From Diphasiastrum complanatum (Eukaryota > Streptophyta > Lycopodiopsida > Lycopodiales > Lycopodiaceae), in the NCBI GenBank assembly GCA_029204225.1, contig CM055100.1, positions 65,271,921 to 65,335,920 on the forward strand: 64,000 nt of DNA, given 5' to 3'. The position numbers and the translations under genes are program-made. Under the pieces are notes generated by a model. It was given only the letters and a program-made list of their open reading frames with translations, was not told the origin of the DNA and did not search any database. Positions 10,719 through 23,424 of the stretch are shown here, in pieces (within the stretch, counting starts at the first letter, position 1; every line of letters starts with the position of its first letter).

Positions 10719-13104
10719 ATGGATCTATCATCTAAATCATCTCTCATTGACAAACTCGGTGGAGATAACTACCATCTCTGGAAATTCAAGATGAAAATTA
10801 TACTTCTAGTAGTAGTACATCAGTTGATGGCATAGAGCTCAAACCAGAAGATGATACAACCGTCATCACCAAGTGGAAACTGAGAGATAGCAAAGCATTT
10901 GCCATGATCACCCTCAACATCAAGGATACTCAGATCAGCCACATACGTGATGTTCAGACTGCTAAGAATGCATGGGACATCCTAGCAACTCTCTACAACA
11001 TTAGAGATGTTACTTCCAAGCTTCATCTAAGGAAGAAATTCTTCATCCTCAGAATGTTTGACGCAAATAGTGTTTCGAGTCACCTCAACACGTTCAAAAA
11101 TCTTATGGAGTAGATGACTGCAACTTGCTCAGTCATAGAAGATTTCGATGCACTCATGACTCTATTATTGAGTCTACCTGAAGCCTATGAAAATCGGGTA
11201 TTGACAATTTCTACCCAGGAGCAACTCACTCTATCAAGAGTAATCTCGCTGCTCCTACAAGAGGAGATCAGAAGATCAACATCCTCCTCAGGTTCAAGAT
11301 CGGATCCTCAAGATCTGTACTCGAAAAATCAGAAATCTAGATCCAAGAGATCTACACTGTCAGACTCTACTGACAAGAAGAGCAACATGCAGTCTGGACC
11401 AAATTCTGGTTTAGGATCGAATTCAAGCTCTTCATCATTCCAACCAGCACAGAAACTTTTCTATAGATACTATAAGACGACTAGCCACGAAATCAAGGAC
11501 TGCCAAACTTTGAAGTACAACAATGAAAAGAAGAAGCAATTCCAACAACAAGCACATAGTGCTACAGCCATTTCATGACCAAAGTCAGAGAACAACAAGA
11601 TATCGATTCCTGGTATCTAGACTCCGAAGCAACTCAACACATGACTCATCATCGTGACTGGTTCAAAGACTATAAGTCATTCACCAACTCTCGAGTTGTG
11701 CAACTTGGAGGCAACTCATCACATTCAATCGAAGGTGAAGGAATAGTCAGAGTTGAATTCAAAAGAGGTGAAGTCAAGTTGTTGTCCATCGTTCTCCACG
11801 TTACAAATCTGACCAAGAATTTGCTCTCAATTAGCAGAATCATGGATTCAAGTCGGAGGGTTGAATTCAATACAGAAGGCTGCACAATTTCTGACAAATC
11901 TCGGAAGGTTTTAGCCTACGGAGAAGAAGCGGCTATCTATACAAACTCAACCATTGCTATTCTTCTAACAGTCAAGCTCTTTACATAGCCACTTCTGAAT
12001 CAACTGATATGTTGTGGCATTTCAGACAAAAATCAAACTCAAGAATCGACAGATATTCTGTGGCACAAGAGGTTATTTCACATGAACATGGAAGCCTTGT
12101 ACCAAGCTAATAAGAGTCCGAGAATTGAAGGAGTTGAAATCAAGATTCGAGATATTCGAACTACCAATGAATCCTGTCTTAAAAGAAAAATGACTCAAAC
12201 ACCTTTTAGTAAAGATGTTTATAAAGCAACCAAGGTACTGGAAATCGTGCATTCAGATATTTGTGGACCATTCGGAGTGTTGTCTTTAGGTGATGCAAAA
12301 TATTTCATAACGTTTAGTGATGATTTCAGCAAGTTCGTTGTAGTATATTTTATTCGTACAAAATCAGAAGCTTTCGAAAAATTCGTTGAGTTGGGCTGAC
12401 AAGCAGACATGCAACAAGCTATAGCAAATTCACATAGATTGTGGAGGTGAGTACATTTCCAACGAATTCAAAACTTTCTGTATTGGTCAAGGTATTATGC
12501 ATACAAAGACTGCATCATACACACCTCATCACAATGGAATTGTTGAAGGAAGAAATCGTACACTAATGGAAACTGCCAAGTGTATGATGGCCCATGCGAA
12601 GGCACCAAAACATTTGTGGGTGGAAGCAGTGGCTACGTCGAACTATCTTCAAAATTTTGAAATCTCGATTACCGGATAAAACTCTTCACAAAATATCGTG
12701 AAAGTCAAAGCCAAATCTTGCTCATGTTCAGACATTTGGATGTGCAGTTTATATGCACATACCAGACAAATTGAGAAAGAAACTTGATGAAAAGACAGGG
12801 GTTTTCTGGTAGGATTCGAGTTACATTCTTCATATTATCGAGTCTACATACCCGAAACAAGCATAATAGAAGTAGTTCGAGATGTCAAATTCGATGAGTC
12901 AAAGTACATAGTAGACAACGACTTTGTCAGCTATGAAATTCTCAAGACTTATTATGAGTTACCAACGACTGAAGTAAAGCAAGTAGATGATGAACGAGAA
13001 TTACCAGATTCAGAGGGAGTTCAAGATCGAGTACTTGAAAAACTCGAATCACCAGTTCGAATTCAAGCAGACCAGGTTGAATCCGAAAATGCAGAATTGA
13101 ATTC
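10719..13104 (+). pseudogene. copia family A gag-protease-integrase pseudogene
   Basis: The reading begins at ATG 10719 with a copia Gag motif (GGDNYHLWKFKMK), breaks in a frameshift near 10800, then resumes at 10904. A TAG at 11111 interrupts Gag where the family B copy has Gln. The zinc knuckle is damaged: FYRYYKTTSHEIKDC has lost both first cysteines. The protease motif is DSEA instead of DSGA (near 11630). Integrase follows with the HSDICGPFG strand carrying the first catalytic Asp (near 12255), then multiple frameshifts. RT is missing because the sequence switches to a family B fragment near 13105. Confidence 0.8.
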
Positions 13105-14341
13105 AAAACTTGTACATCATTGTTAGATGCAAAGTATTTCATTACTTTTATTGACGAATTTTTCAGAAGAACAACTGTTTACTTCATTAAGCAGGAATCA
13201 GAGGCCTTCAACAAGTTTCGACAATTCAAAGAGCATGCAGAAAATCAACCAAACAAAAGAATCAAAGCACTGAGTTCCGACAAGGGGGAGAATACATCTC
13301 CACTGAATTTAAGAAGTACTGCCTTAACAATGACATTGAGCAACAATACATTACCTCCTATTCACCTGAGTCGAATGGTTTGACTGAGAGAAAGAACAGA
13401 ACCTTAGTTGAATCGGCAAAGTGTATGCTTGCGCATGTGACACTTCTGAAGTCCTTCTGAGCTGATGCTATTTCAACAGCAACCTAAATTCAGAATAGAT
13501 GTCCTACTAAAGGTCTCTTAGCCAAAACGCCATACTAAGTTTGGACAGGTGACAGGTACCAAACCTTCTTTATCAAACTTACAAGTTTTTGGATGTACAG
13601 TTTATGTGCAGATTCCTCATGATCTTAAGAAGAAGCTCGACTTCTAAAGTATCAAATGTATTTATTAGCTACACTATTTCAGACCAAGCTTACAAGTTGC
13701 TTGATCCTATCAAGTCGAAGATATTCACTAGCTGGGATGTCATCTTTATTGAAGATCAGTTTGTCGACCTCAAGGGAAAAGGCAAAGCCCATATAGCCGA
13801 CTTTCCATCTCGTTCGACATAAACTTTGAAGTTCCTTAGTCGACTATTCCTATCAAAGGTCCAAGCTCATCTGCTCTCAACGACCAACATATTAATGGCA
13901 AATTTACACAGTGGTTACACAGATGCAAGTTGGGTAGGAGATGTAGACACTCGTAAATCCACTTCTGGATTTACATTCTTCCTCGACAATGGTCCTATTT
14001 CATGGAACAGTCTCAAGCCTCAAAGGAACCAATTTGGTTGAGAAACTTACTTTCAAATATCGGTTTGAATCAATATGCTCTGACGATTTTATTTTGTGAT
14101 AATCAAAGTGTCGTTGCCTTATCGACAAGCCCTAGGTTTCATTCCAGGAGTAAGCACATTGAAATCAAGTATCACCAAGTCAGACGCAAATTTTTCAATG
14201 AGATTAACTTGCAGTACTGTCGAATGCAAGATCTGACAGCATATACTTTTATCAAAGCATTAAGCTTGGATACACACAGAAAGTTCTGTGCATAATTAAG
14301 TTTGAAGGTCAAGGTATTCATGGATTCAGATTAAGGGGGAG
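13105..14341 (+). pseudogene. copia family B integrase / RNase H deletion fragment
   Basis: From about 13108 the translation (LLDAKYFITFIDEF, near 13120) matches element B at about 19885 much more closely than the adjoining family A. Integrase sequence continues to about 13870, then jumps straight to the RNase H motif GYTDASWVGDVDTRKS (13912), so the whole RT domain is gone. A second deletion near 14012 removes the segment carrying the RNase H LSSTESEY motif. The end is in order: a polypurine tract (AAGGGGGAG, 14333-14341) followed by the LTR start. Confidence 0.75.
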
Positions 14342-14376
14342 TGTTGGATTATTCTCCTACTAATTGACTAATCGAG
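14342..14376 (+). mobile_element. 35-base stub of a family B 3' LTR
   Basis: TGTTGGATTATTCTCC follows the polypurine tract and matches the starts of both element B LTRs (16913 and 21878). The match ends after about 35 bases, where Ty3 sequence begins, so the rest of this LTR was removed or the Ty3 fragment joined here. Confidence 0.7.
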
Positions 14377-16098
14377 ACCAATACCATGCCGAATGCCCAG
14401 AATGTGTACGAAAACACAGCTTTAAGAATTGCCCAAAGCAACCACATAAGATGAATAGGGAAAACCTGAAGAGATTCAAGAAATACATCAGATTCCCATG
14501 AATCTAATGAATATCGGTGCTGCTAAGGGGAACCCTCCCTATGATCTACAAGGAGTATCCCACAGTGTTCGCTATCTTAGATAGTGGATCAAGTGTAAAC
14601 ATCATGGCTTTGTCACTAGCAAAGTCATGGGGTTTCACCTAGTTAGATCTACCAAGGTACAAGTTACACATGGCAGATCAAAGAGTCACTGACCTTGTCG
14701 GGCACTTATTGAATATTCATGTATGTATAGCATGTGTCAAATTCACTATTGACTGTGTTATCCTAGAACTACCAGAAGATGTACATACACACAAACTCCT
14801 TCTTGGCCTCGGCTACAAATGGTCGGTGTCGTTCAAGATTGGAAGTGCAATAAGATAACCTTTGGCAATAATGAAAAGTGAGTCACTGTTGACTCCACAA
14901 GCCACGTGAAGCCAGCCAAGATTTATGATGATTGGACATCCACAACATATGATGCATCCGATACTGTTCCTATCATGCAGAAAGGACACTATACATTATA
15001 TCATCAATTGGGGTCACGCATTAGCCACAGTGGATTGCGCTGACTCCAATAGATGTCTCATAGAGACCATCAAAGAAGACACCCCATATCCTACCATCTT
15101 CTACTGACATTGAGACACCTATCATTCCTCTGATGATGATAGATCATATTCCCGTAGCTCGGTGCCCCGAAGAAACTATTGCTTCTACAGCCCATGTTTC
15201 GAAAGATGGAATTCTTTCGATGAATGATGAGGAAGTGAGTGACGAACAAGTCTTTAACTATCTCGATGAACCACCTTTTGATCTTCCACAACTTTTCAAA
15301 GATTTTACGCTCGACGATGTTGTTATCCAACTGCCACACCCAAGCGGGAGTCTACGCAAGCTTCCCCGTCTTTTGAAAGACCTGTTAAAACAGTCCCACT
15401 CAATTTGAAGGATCCTGATGAAGACATGGATCGTTTTATTCATGTCGGAGTCCACCAGACCAACTCTTTGGTTTGGAGACTTTGTTAAGAAAATACAGAG
15501 ATGTATTTGCTTGGAATTACACCAAAATGAAGGGGTCCCACCTGAAGTAGCAGTCCATACCATTCCACTTGAGGAGAACGTGAAGCATATTCGGGCTAAG
15601 CCTTACCATTGTAACCATGTTTATCATAAGAGGATTGACGAGGATTTTAAAAAATTGCTTGATGCTGGCTTCATTTATGAAGTCCAACATACAGACTGTG
15701 TATCGTCCATTGTGGTGGTTCCCAAGAAAAATGGCAAGCTTTGTATCTGCGTTGACCTCAAGAACCTTAATGTAGTTACTAAAAAAGACCATTTTTCGTT
15801 GCCCTCAACAACAAAAATTCTAGAGGAAATGGCAGGGGTTGAAGCTTTCAGCTTCTTAGATGGCTTTAGTGGCTATTTTCTAGTCCAGATAGCCCCTGAG
15901 GATCAACACATAATGACATTTGCCACAGAATATGGCATTTATGCTTGCAATGTAATGTCTTTTGGCTTATGCAACGCCCCTTCTACATTACAATGTGTCA
16001 TGCAAATGGCATTTCAAGATTTGTTACATTGGATTGTCAAGATTTATCTTGATGACTTAGGCATACATTCTTCGGCTGATAAACATTGTGAAAAATAG
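14377..16098 (+). pseudogene. Ty3-type gag/protease/RT fragment
   Basis: In order: a degenerate Gag zinc knuckle (CPECVRKHSFKNC, near 14395; one residue short of CX2CX4HX4C), a retropepsin motif ILDSGSSVNIMALS (near 14565-14610), a linker, and RT (15418-16098). RT motifs include PLEENVKHIRAKPY, SSIVVVPKKNGKLCICVDL, SFLDGFSGY, MSFGLCNAPSTLQ and the catalytic YLDD near 16050. The fragment ends about 12 residues after YLDD, so the rest of RT, RNase H and integrase are absent, and stops and frameshifts break the gag-protease part. The DGFSGY/FGLCNAP combination is characteristic of plant Ty3 elements; I cannot place it in a lineage. Confidence 0.85.
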
Positions 16099-16912
16099 TC
16101 CAATCATCCCATTCAAGGACAAGTATTGGCGATGGGCCGACCTTGATATTACCATATCAGGGCAGATGCCATACTGATAAGTTTCCATGATATAAGTCCA
16201 TATCAAAACATAGTCGAACAGTGCTAAGTATGCTAAGTTAACCATAATTATTAAATGCATAGTGATGGGTACGACTTGGACATATAGGTAGGTCTTGGGG
16301 CAAATCCATGCCATACCAAGCTAGATGATCATTGAGTAAACTCAACAAGTTGTATACCAATGTCAGTTTCCCTGAGCATATCCATGCTTTGTTTAACTCA
16401 ACTAATCAGCTTGCAATGTAGATAGCATTTCGTAGTCCAATCTTCCCTTACTGAAAATTGCATATAGTGATAGGCCAAACCATATCGCTACCGTATCAGG
16501 ACAAGTGCCATACTGATCAGTTTGATGGTTTTGGTGCTAATATTTTACTTATACATATGAAATATAATGCATTTCAAAACAAGCTGTATAATATAAAGCA
16601 AATTGCAAATGTGTAAATAGCTTGGACCAGTACATGAAGTTTGGGGCAAATCCATGCCATACCAAAATTCATACTTGTAAACAATTAATGTACGGTTCTT
16701 GTGACTTCTTGAGCAAATCCATGTTATGCAAGAGTCTGCAAGCTTTCTTACCGTTATATTATATTTTGAATCATGATCATGACTTAAGATACAATAAACA
16801 CGATACCCGTATTTATAGACAAGAGCTTTTATTTATAACAAAAATGAGGGCAATCATTTTTTTTATAGGCAATGATTCGGTATGTTAAGATAAAACATGC
16901 TATCGAAAGGGG
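16099..16912. repeat. dispersed stem-loop repeat region (two copies)
   Basis: Two diverged copies of a repeat are visible. Each starts with a hairpin built on TATCAG...CTGATA (16155-16179; second copy near 16496-16521) and contains, about 140 bases later, GGGGCAAATCCATGCCATACCAA (near 16297 and 16643). Two more copies occur at 50.8-51.06 kb. The unit looks like a decayed LTR or SINE-like repeat; no ORF of note lies within. Confidence 0.5.
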
Positions 16913-18083
16913 TGTTAAATTATTCTCCCTTCTTACTAATCAACTAATCGGTTTTAATCTTCATCCTTTATTTATCCAGTTCTGCGGATTTTTTCGTTTT
17001 TTTACACAATCTGCAGAATTACAAGTGTTTTTATATAGTCTGCAGAAATACACGGAGTTTGACAACAGTGTCGCATTTTTCACCTGTCAGGAATCTCGTG
17101 TACAAATGTAGTGTCACTTTTTTTTCACATTTTTCACCTATCAGGATTTACAAGTAAAAATACAAAGTCACATTTTTTGCATTTTTCAAAGTGCCTCAAA
17201 TGTTAAGGAAATGCCTCTAGCAAAGTGTGGGGCTACATTAAATGAGATTTAAGAACACTATCGAGTTTTTCGCAAAAAATCGACATTGTCACCTTTTTGC
17301 GACACTGTCGCCTATGGCAATTTTAGTTCATTTCTGTAGAGTGACAGTTTTAGTTCATTTATGCAGACAGACTGTTTACGGCTAATTTTTTCCGCTTATC
17401 AGCAATCAATTACTGAACTGGATGAATGCCAGTAGACACCAGCCAACTGGCAACCACATTTGATGACCCATTACTTAGTATAAATCAGTTGTTCATACAT
17501 CTCATTCTCAATGATCAAGATCTAAAATATCATTGTGAATTGTGAAGGAGTTGAGCGTTATTACACAACGCTTCCTGCGCTCTTATCAAGCAGATCATTC
17601 ACAATCAGAAAGTATTGTTGTTAGCTCTCTATCAAGCTTTCAAGCTTGAACTCTCTTGGGCATTCTAGCTCAATCTTTTAGAGATTTATTTTAGAGTTGC
17701 TATTGCGCTACTGCTTATCAGTAGAGCTGTTTATTATCAGAGTTATTCTCAATTACTCAAAGACAACTTAGAGTGCACGGTTTCTATCTGCTATTTTTTT
17801 GTGCTTATTAGCATCTGATTTTGTTTTTCTGAATCAATACTATCTTCTTATTGCGTTCAGTATATGTCAAAATGCATGCATCTCTATATTGTTTTTGTAA
17901 CTGATAAAAATTGTCTGAGAATTCAATACTTTATGTTTGGCTACATAATCACTTAGTATCTAGCGATTTCAAAGTTAGTTGCTAAAGATTGAACGTGATT
18001 TTTTTTGTTCGATTTTTTATAGACATGGTCATGCATTGGAAGTAGGACATTTCCGCATTACATTATCTATCCTATTTTCGACA
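16913..18083 (+). repeat. 5' LTR of element B
   Basis: It begins TGTTAAATTATTCTCCC and ends ...TTTTCGACA directly before the primer-binding site. It contains a TATAAA box (17479-17484, conserved at 22436 in the 3' LTR) and, upstream of it, a short degenerate array of TGTCGCATTTTTC / TCACATTTTTC words (17060-17310). The following TATTGTGAAT..GAAAGTATTG region would be R/U5. Confidence 0.9.
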
Positions 18084-18095
18084 TGGTATCAAAGC
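18084..18095 (+). other. primer-binding site of element B
   Basis: TGGTATCAAAGC abuts the 5' LTR and differs by one base (G to A) from the usual copia site TGGTATCAGAGC. Confidence 0.85.
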
Positions 18096-18388
18096 ATTCT
18101 TCCATAGTATCAGTGCTAGATCACTACTTCTTTATCTGAATCGTCACGGTATTAGACCTGTGATCTCTATCAGGGCCTAATACTATTTCGATATTAAAGC
18201 GAAAGCTCTAATACTCGATATCTTTCGCGATATCAAATTGATATCAAACTCTTTAGTTCCTTTCATCTTTTTAGTATCAGAGAATTGATTTCCTGTTGTT
18301 GGCATTACTACATCTTAGCGTCATCGATACAATCGATAAACCAAGTTCCAGATAGATTGTCAAACTAAAGCTGGTCTTATTGCAGACA

Positions 18389-21300
18389 AGCTGCATGGAT
18401 CCCATTATCATTTGTGGAAATTTAAGATGAAAACCTTGCTAATTGCCAACGAGTTATGGGATGTTGTTACAGGTATAGAAGTAAAATTTGAAGATGACAC
18501 AGTTGACTCAAAATGGAAATCGAAGAATGGTAAAGCTTTTGCGCTTAATGTATCGGATACACAAATTGGACACGTAGCTGAAGCTAAAACGTCAAAAGAC
18601 ATTTGGGACATCCTGAATTCACTATATGACATGAGGGACGTAACTACTAAGTTACATCTACGAAGGAAATTCTTCACATTCAAGATGTCTAATGGTGATT
18701 CTCTTCAGAGTCACATTAACCAATTTAAGAATCTCTTGCAACAGATGGTCATTGTCGGATCAGTCATAGACAATCAAGACGCAATTATGACATTGCTTTC
18801 AAGCTTGCCCTCTACATATGAGAACTGGGTGATGATCATATCGACACACTTAGCTTTAAGTCTTACTAAAGTTATCACTATGTTGCTGCAAGAAGACAAT
18901 AGAAGAAGTCAAGACACTTTGTCTACTTCCTCCTCTCAGAATCTGTATGTCAATAAAGGCTCTACGCAACAGAAGCAAAAAAGCTCCAAGAAGGCTGCAA
19001 CAAATCAGAAGCTGATTCAAAGTCAAGTACAATCATCAGAGAAACAGTCGCAGAAGAAGATGTTTTGCACGTATTGCAAGCGCAATAACCATGAGATTAA
19101 GGATTGCCGTATTCTTTGAGCGAAGAGTGCAGCCAAACAACCTGATCAACAAACAAACACAGTTTTATCATATCCCCAGGTTGAAGTGGATGAAGGCACA
19201 TTCATGGTCAAAGACCAAAGTGCATTTTTGGATGATTCATGGTTTCTTGATTCTGGAGCAACTCAACACATGACCAATCAACGTGAGATTTTCAACTCCT
19301 ACACGACTTACAGCACGAAGAAATTTTTTCATCTTGGTGACAATAGTACTCACACTATTGAAGGTAAAGGTACTGTAAGATTGCAATTCTAGCATGATCA
19401 ATTTAAACTACTATCAAAGGTCTTGTATGTTCCTGAACTCTCTACAAATCTGTTATCAGTAAGTAGAATTACAGATTTAGGTTATAAGGTAGAATTTAAA
19501 TCTGAGCAATGCAAAATTATTGATAGGAGTAATAAGATCCTTGCACTCGGCAAGAGGCAAGGTTACTTATATATATTGGCACATTGTTACTCTGAGTCTA
19601 GTCAAGCCTTGAGAACCTCTGTTCTAGTCAATAAAACATTACTATGGCATCATCACTTAGGACACTTGAATTATGCATCTATTTTGAATATGTCCAGACA
19701 ATCCATGGTTCTTGATCTCGACTATCCTTATGGTAAGGTCGATCTCCTTGCCTGTCATAGCTGCATCTTTGGAAAGCAGGCTAGGATTCATTTTAGATCA
19801 AACCATAGGCATGCAGCAAAAGATTTGTTAGATGTTGTTCATACAGATATATGTGGACCTATGCAAACTCCTTCATTGCTAGATACAAAGTATTTCATTA
19901 CTTTTATTGACGAATTCTCCGAAAGAACAGCTGTTTATTTCATTAAACAAAAATCAGAGGCTTTCATCAAATTCAGGCAATTCAAAGAGCATGCTGAGAA
20001 TTAAACTGGCAAATGAATTATAGCACTGAGGTTAGATAACGAGAGAGAATACATCTCCACCGAATTCAAGGAGTATTGCCATAACAATGACATTGAGCAA
20101 CAATACATTACCTCCTATTCACCTCAGTCAAATGGTCTTGCTGAGAGAAAGAACAAAACCTTAGTTGAATTGGCAAAGTGCATGTTATCACATGTGACAC
20201 TTCTGAAGTCCTTCTGGGCTGAAGCTATTTCAACAGCAACTTATATTCAGAACATATGTCCTACTAAAGATCTCTCAGACAAAATACCATTTGAAGTTTG
20301 GATAGGTACCAAACCTTCTTTATCAAACCTACGAGTTTTTGGATGTACTACTTTTGCGCAGATACCTCGTGATCTCAGGAAAAAGCTCAACTCTCAGAGT
20401 ATCAAATGTATTTTCATCAACTACACTACTTCAAATCAAGCCCACAAGTTATTTGATCCCATCGAATTAAAGATATTCACTAGCTGGGATGTCATCTTCA
20501 TCGAAGATCATTTTCAAACCTCAAGGGAAGCCGACCTTTCAGATTCTCATGACACATTGAACTTTCCAGTTCCTTAGTCGAGTCCAAGCTCTTCTACTTT
20601 TGACGAACAACAAATCAACGACGAATCAGAAGATGATGATATTGTAGTTCAGCAACTACAATATGATGGAAATGATCAACTATTAACCAGAAGATTTTCA
20701 AGAGCAAGTAGACCACCTGTGAGATATATCGACGAGTCTACAGCCTATCTTGTTCAAGAGCCGACATCTGTCCAAGAGGCACTTAGTCAACCTGATTCAG
20801 ATCTCTGGAAAGAAGCTATGGATAAAGAGTATTCATCTTTTATCAAGAACCAGACATGGACAATTGTCAAATTACCTACTAGCAGAAATGTAGTTGATTG
20901 CAAATGGATGTTCAAAGTCAAGTACAATGCAGAAGCATCAATAGGAGAAATGCATGACTTGTCGCCATATGATTTTCTCAAGTATACAATGTCGATTACA
21001 CTAAGACCTTCAGTCTAGTAGTCAAACATTCTTCTAATCGACTTTTGCTATCATTTGCCACTCCAACAGATTCAAAACTTCATCAGATGGATGTACAGAC
21101 AGCATATCTCAATGGAGTCATCAAAGAAGACAATTACATGGTGCAACCCGAAGGTTATATTATCGAGGGTAAACACAATCATATGTGTAAACTCCATAAG
21201 GCACTTTATGGCAGTGTCCCCAAGCAATTTATGAGAAGCAGCAGATGCGTGAGTATTCTTACCATTCTAGTATAGGATCTCTTATGTACGCCATGATTTG

Positions 21301-21828
21301 TACCAGGCCAGACATAGCTTTTGCAGTCAGCTCTCTCAGTCAGCTTATGACTAATCCTAATGTAACACATTGGAAGGCTCTTATCAGAGTCATGAGATAT
21401 CTTCGAGCTACTATGGACTTTTGCATTTGTTATGGAGTAGTCGGCAATGACAAACTCAATTTACTTAGTGGTTACACAGATGCAAGTTGGGTAGGCGATG
21501 TAGACACTCGTAAATCCACTTTCGGATTTACATTCTTCCTCAACAATGGTCCAATTTCCTGGAACAGTCGCAGGCAATCTTCAATAGCTCTATCTTCCAC
21601 TGAATCAGAGTATATCGCAACCTCTGAAGCTACAAAGGAAGCAATTTGGTTGAGGAACTTACTCTCAGATATCAGTCTGAATCAATATGCTCTGACAACA
21701 TTATTTTGTAATAATGAAAGTGCCATTGCTTTATCGACCAGCCCTAGATTTCATTCTAGGAGTAAGCACATTGAATTGAAATATCATTTCGTCAGAAGAG
21801 TTTGGAAGCACACAGAATATTCTGTGTA
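18389..21828 (+). pseudogene. element B gag-pol polyprotein, inactivated
   Basis: Copia order is intact: Gag (18412-19119) with the CCHC knuckle CTYCKRNNHEIKDC; protease WFLDSGATQHMT (near 19240); integrase zinc domain WHHHLGHLN...CHSC and catalytic HTDICGP, then LAERKN (near 20140); RT start DLWKEAMDKEYSSF; YLNGVIKEDNYMVQPEGY; then KALYG near 21217. There the sequence jumps to the YEKQQMREYSYHSSIGSLMYAM segment, deleting roughly 100 codons including the YVDD active site. RNase H (YTDASWVGDVDTRKS, LSSTESEY) follows, truncated near 21800. In-frame stops occur at about 19117, 19390, 20002, 20575 and 21016. It cannot encode a working RT. Confidence 0.9.
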
Positions 21829-21877
21829 GAACTAAGTTTGAAGATCAAGGCATTCAAGGATTCAAATTAAGGATGAG

Positions 21878-22646
21878 TGCTGGATTATTCTCCTTCTTAC
21901 TAATCGACTAATCGGTTTTAATCTTCATCAATTGTTTATCCAGGTTTGTAGATTTTTTCATGTTTTTATACAGTCTGCAGAATTACAAGTGGTTTTACAC
22001 AGTCTATAAAAATACACGGGGTTTGACAATAGTGTCGCATTTTTCGCCTATCAAGAATCTCGTGTGAAAATGCAGTGTCACTTTTTTCGCATTTTTTGCT
22101 TGATTTACGAGTAAAAATACGGAGTCGCATTTTTTGCATTTTTCAAAGTGCCTCAAATGTTAAGAAAATGACTCTGGCAAAGTGTGGGGCTACCCTAAAT
22201 GAGATTTAAAGACACTGTTGGGCTTCTCGCAAAAACCCAACATTGTCGTCTTTTTGCGACATTGTCACATGTGGCAGTTTTAGTTCATTTCTGCAGATTG
22301 ACAATTTTTGTTCATTTATGTAGACAGACTGTTTATGGCCAATTTTCACCACTTATCAGCAATCAATTTCTGAACTAGATAAATGCCAGTGGACACCAGC
22401 CAACTGGCAATCGCATTTGATGACCTAATTACTTAGTATAAATCAAATATTCATACATCTCATTATCAATGATCAATATCTGAAATATCATTGTGAATTG
22501 TGAAGGAGTTGAGTGTTATTACACGACACTTTCTGCACTCTTATCAAGCAGATCATTCACAATCAGAAAGTATTGTTGTTAGCTCTCTATCAAACTTTCA
22601 AGCTTGAACTCTCTTGAGCATTCTAGCTCAGACTTTTAGATATTTA
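21878..22646 (+). repeat. 3' LTR of element B, first part
   Basis: It starts TGCTGGATTATTCTCC after a decayed polypurine tract (AAATTAAGGATGAG; the related copy at 14333 still has AAGGGGGAG). It is collinear with 16913 to about 17685 of the 5' LTR, including the TATAAA box, and stops at ATTTA (22642-22646), the left target duplication of element C. Confidence 0.9.
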
Positions 22647-23424
22647 TGTAGAAAAAATAGCAATTATTCTTCCACAGAGAACACAATAAAAGTTTGAATA
22701 AATCAAACTAGTATCAGTGTCTTCAATCGGGTCTATATCTGATCTATGTACTAATAGAATAGTATTAGCTCTGATTGAATATGCGTGTAGAAATTATATG
22801 TGGAAGTAAGAGACAACTTAAGACAATCTAGACAATAAGAAACGATTGATCAAAAAACGATTTTTATAATTTTAAATCTAATTCATCAATATACATCTCT
22901 TGCTGTCTTATTTAATTGTTGTGTCTCTGATTGACTGAGTTGTTACAATGAGTAGTGCACATGTATTTATATTGCTACACGGTCTTTTGGCCTTTTATTT
23001 ACAGGTCTTTTGGCCTTTTAATGCTGTAACAGTAGATATCTAACCATTTACGACGATTGATAATTATTCACGACACTTGTCTCTTCACGACATTTTCGTC
23101 TTTCGCGAATTTTTCATGACAGATGACAATTCTTGAGCTTGAAGAAGAAATCTATAATATTTCGTGAACTGTTCGCGACAGGTGAGCTTGAAGAACAGTC
23201 CAGAAGATTTCGCAAATTGTTTGCGACAATTTTGCGACATCTGAGAAACAAAATATTTCGCGACAAGATTCTGTTCACGAATCTTTTAAGCTTCAACAAG
23301 AAAGCCACGAGCTTCTACGAGTAACTGTTTCATGAATCTTTTGAGTTGAGTGCAAGACAAAGTTCACAAATCCTTCAAGGTTGATAACGAATAAAAATGT
23401 TTCGAGTTTGCATTCGTTTCTTTC

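Noticed and set aside
14377-16098. Possible endogenous pararetrovirus rather than Ty3
   Set aside because: The protease-RT order and the DGFSGY, FGLCNAP and YLDD motifs fit plant Ty3 elements, and no coat or movement protein is seen nearby.
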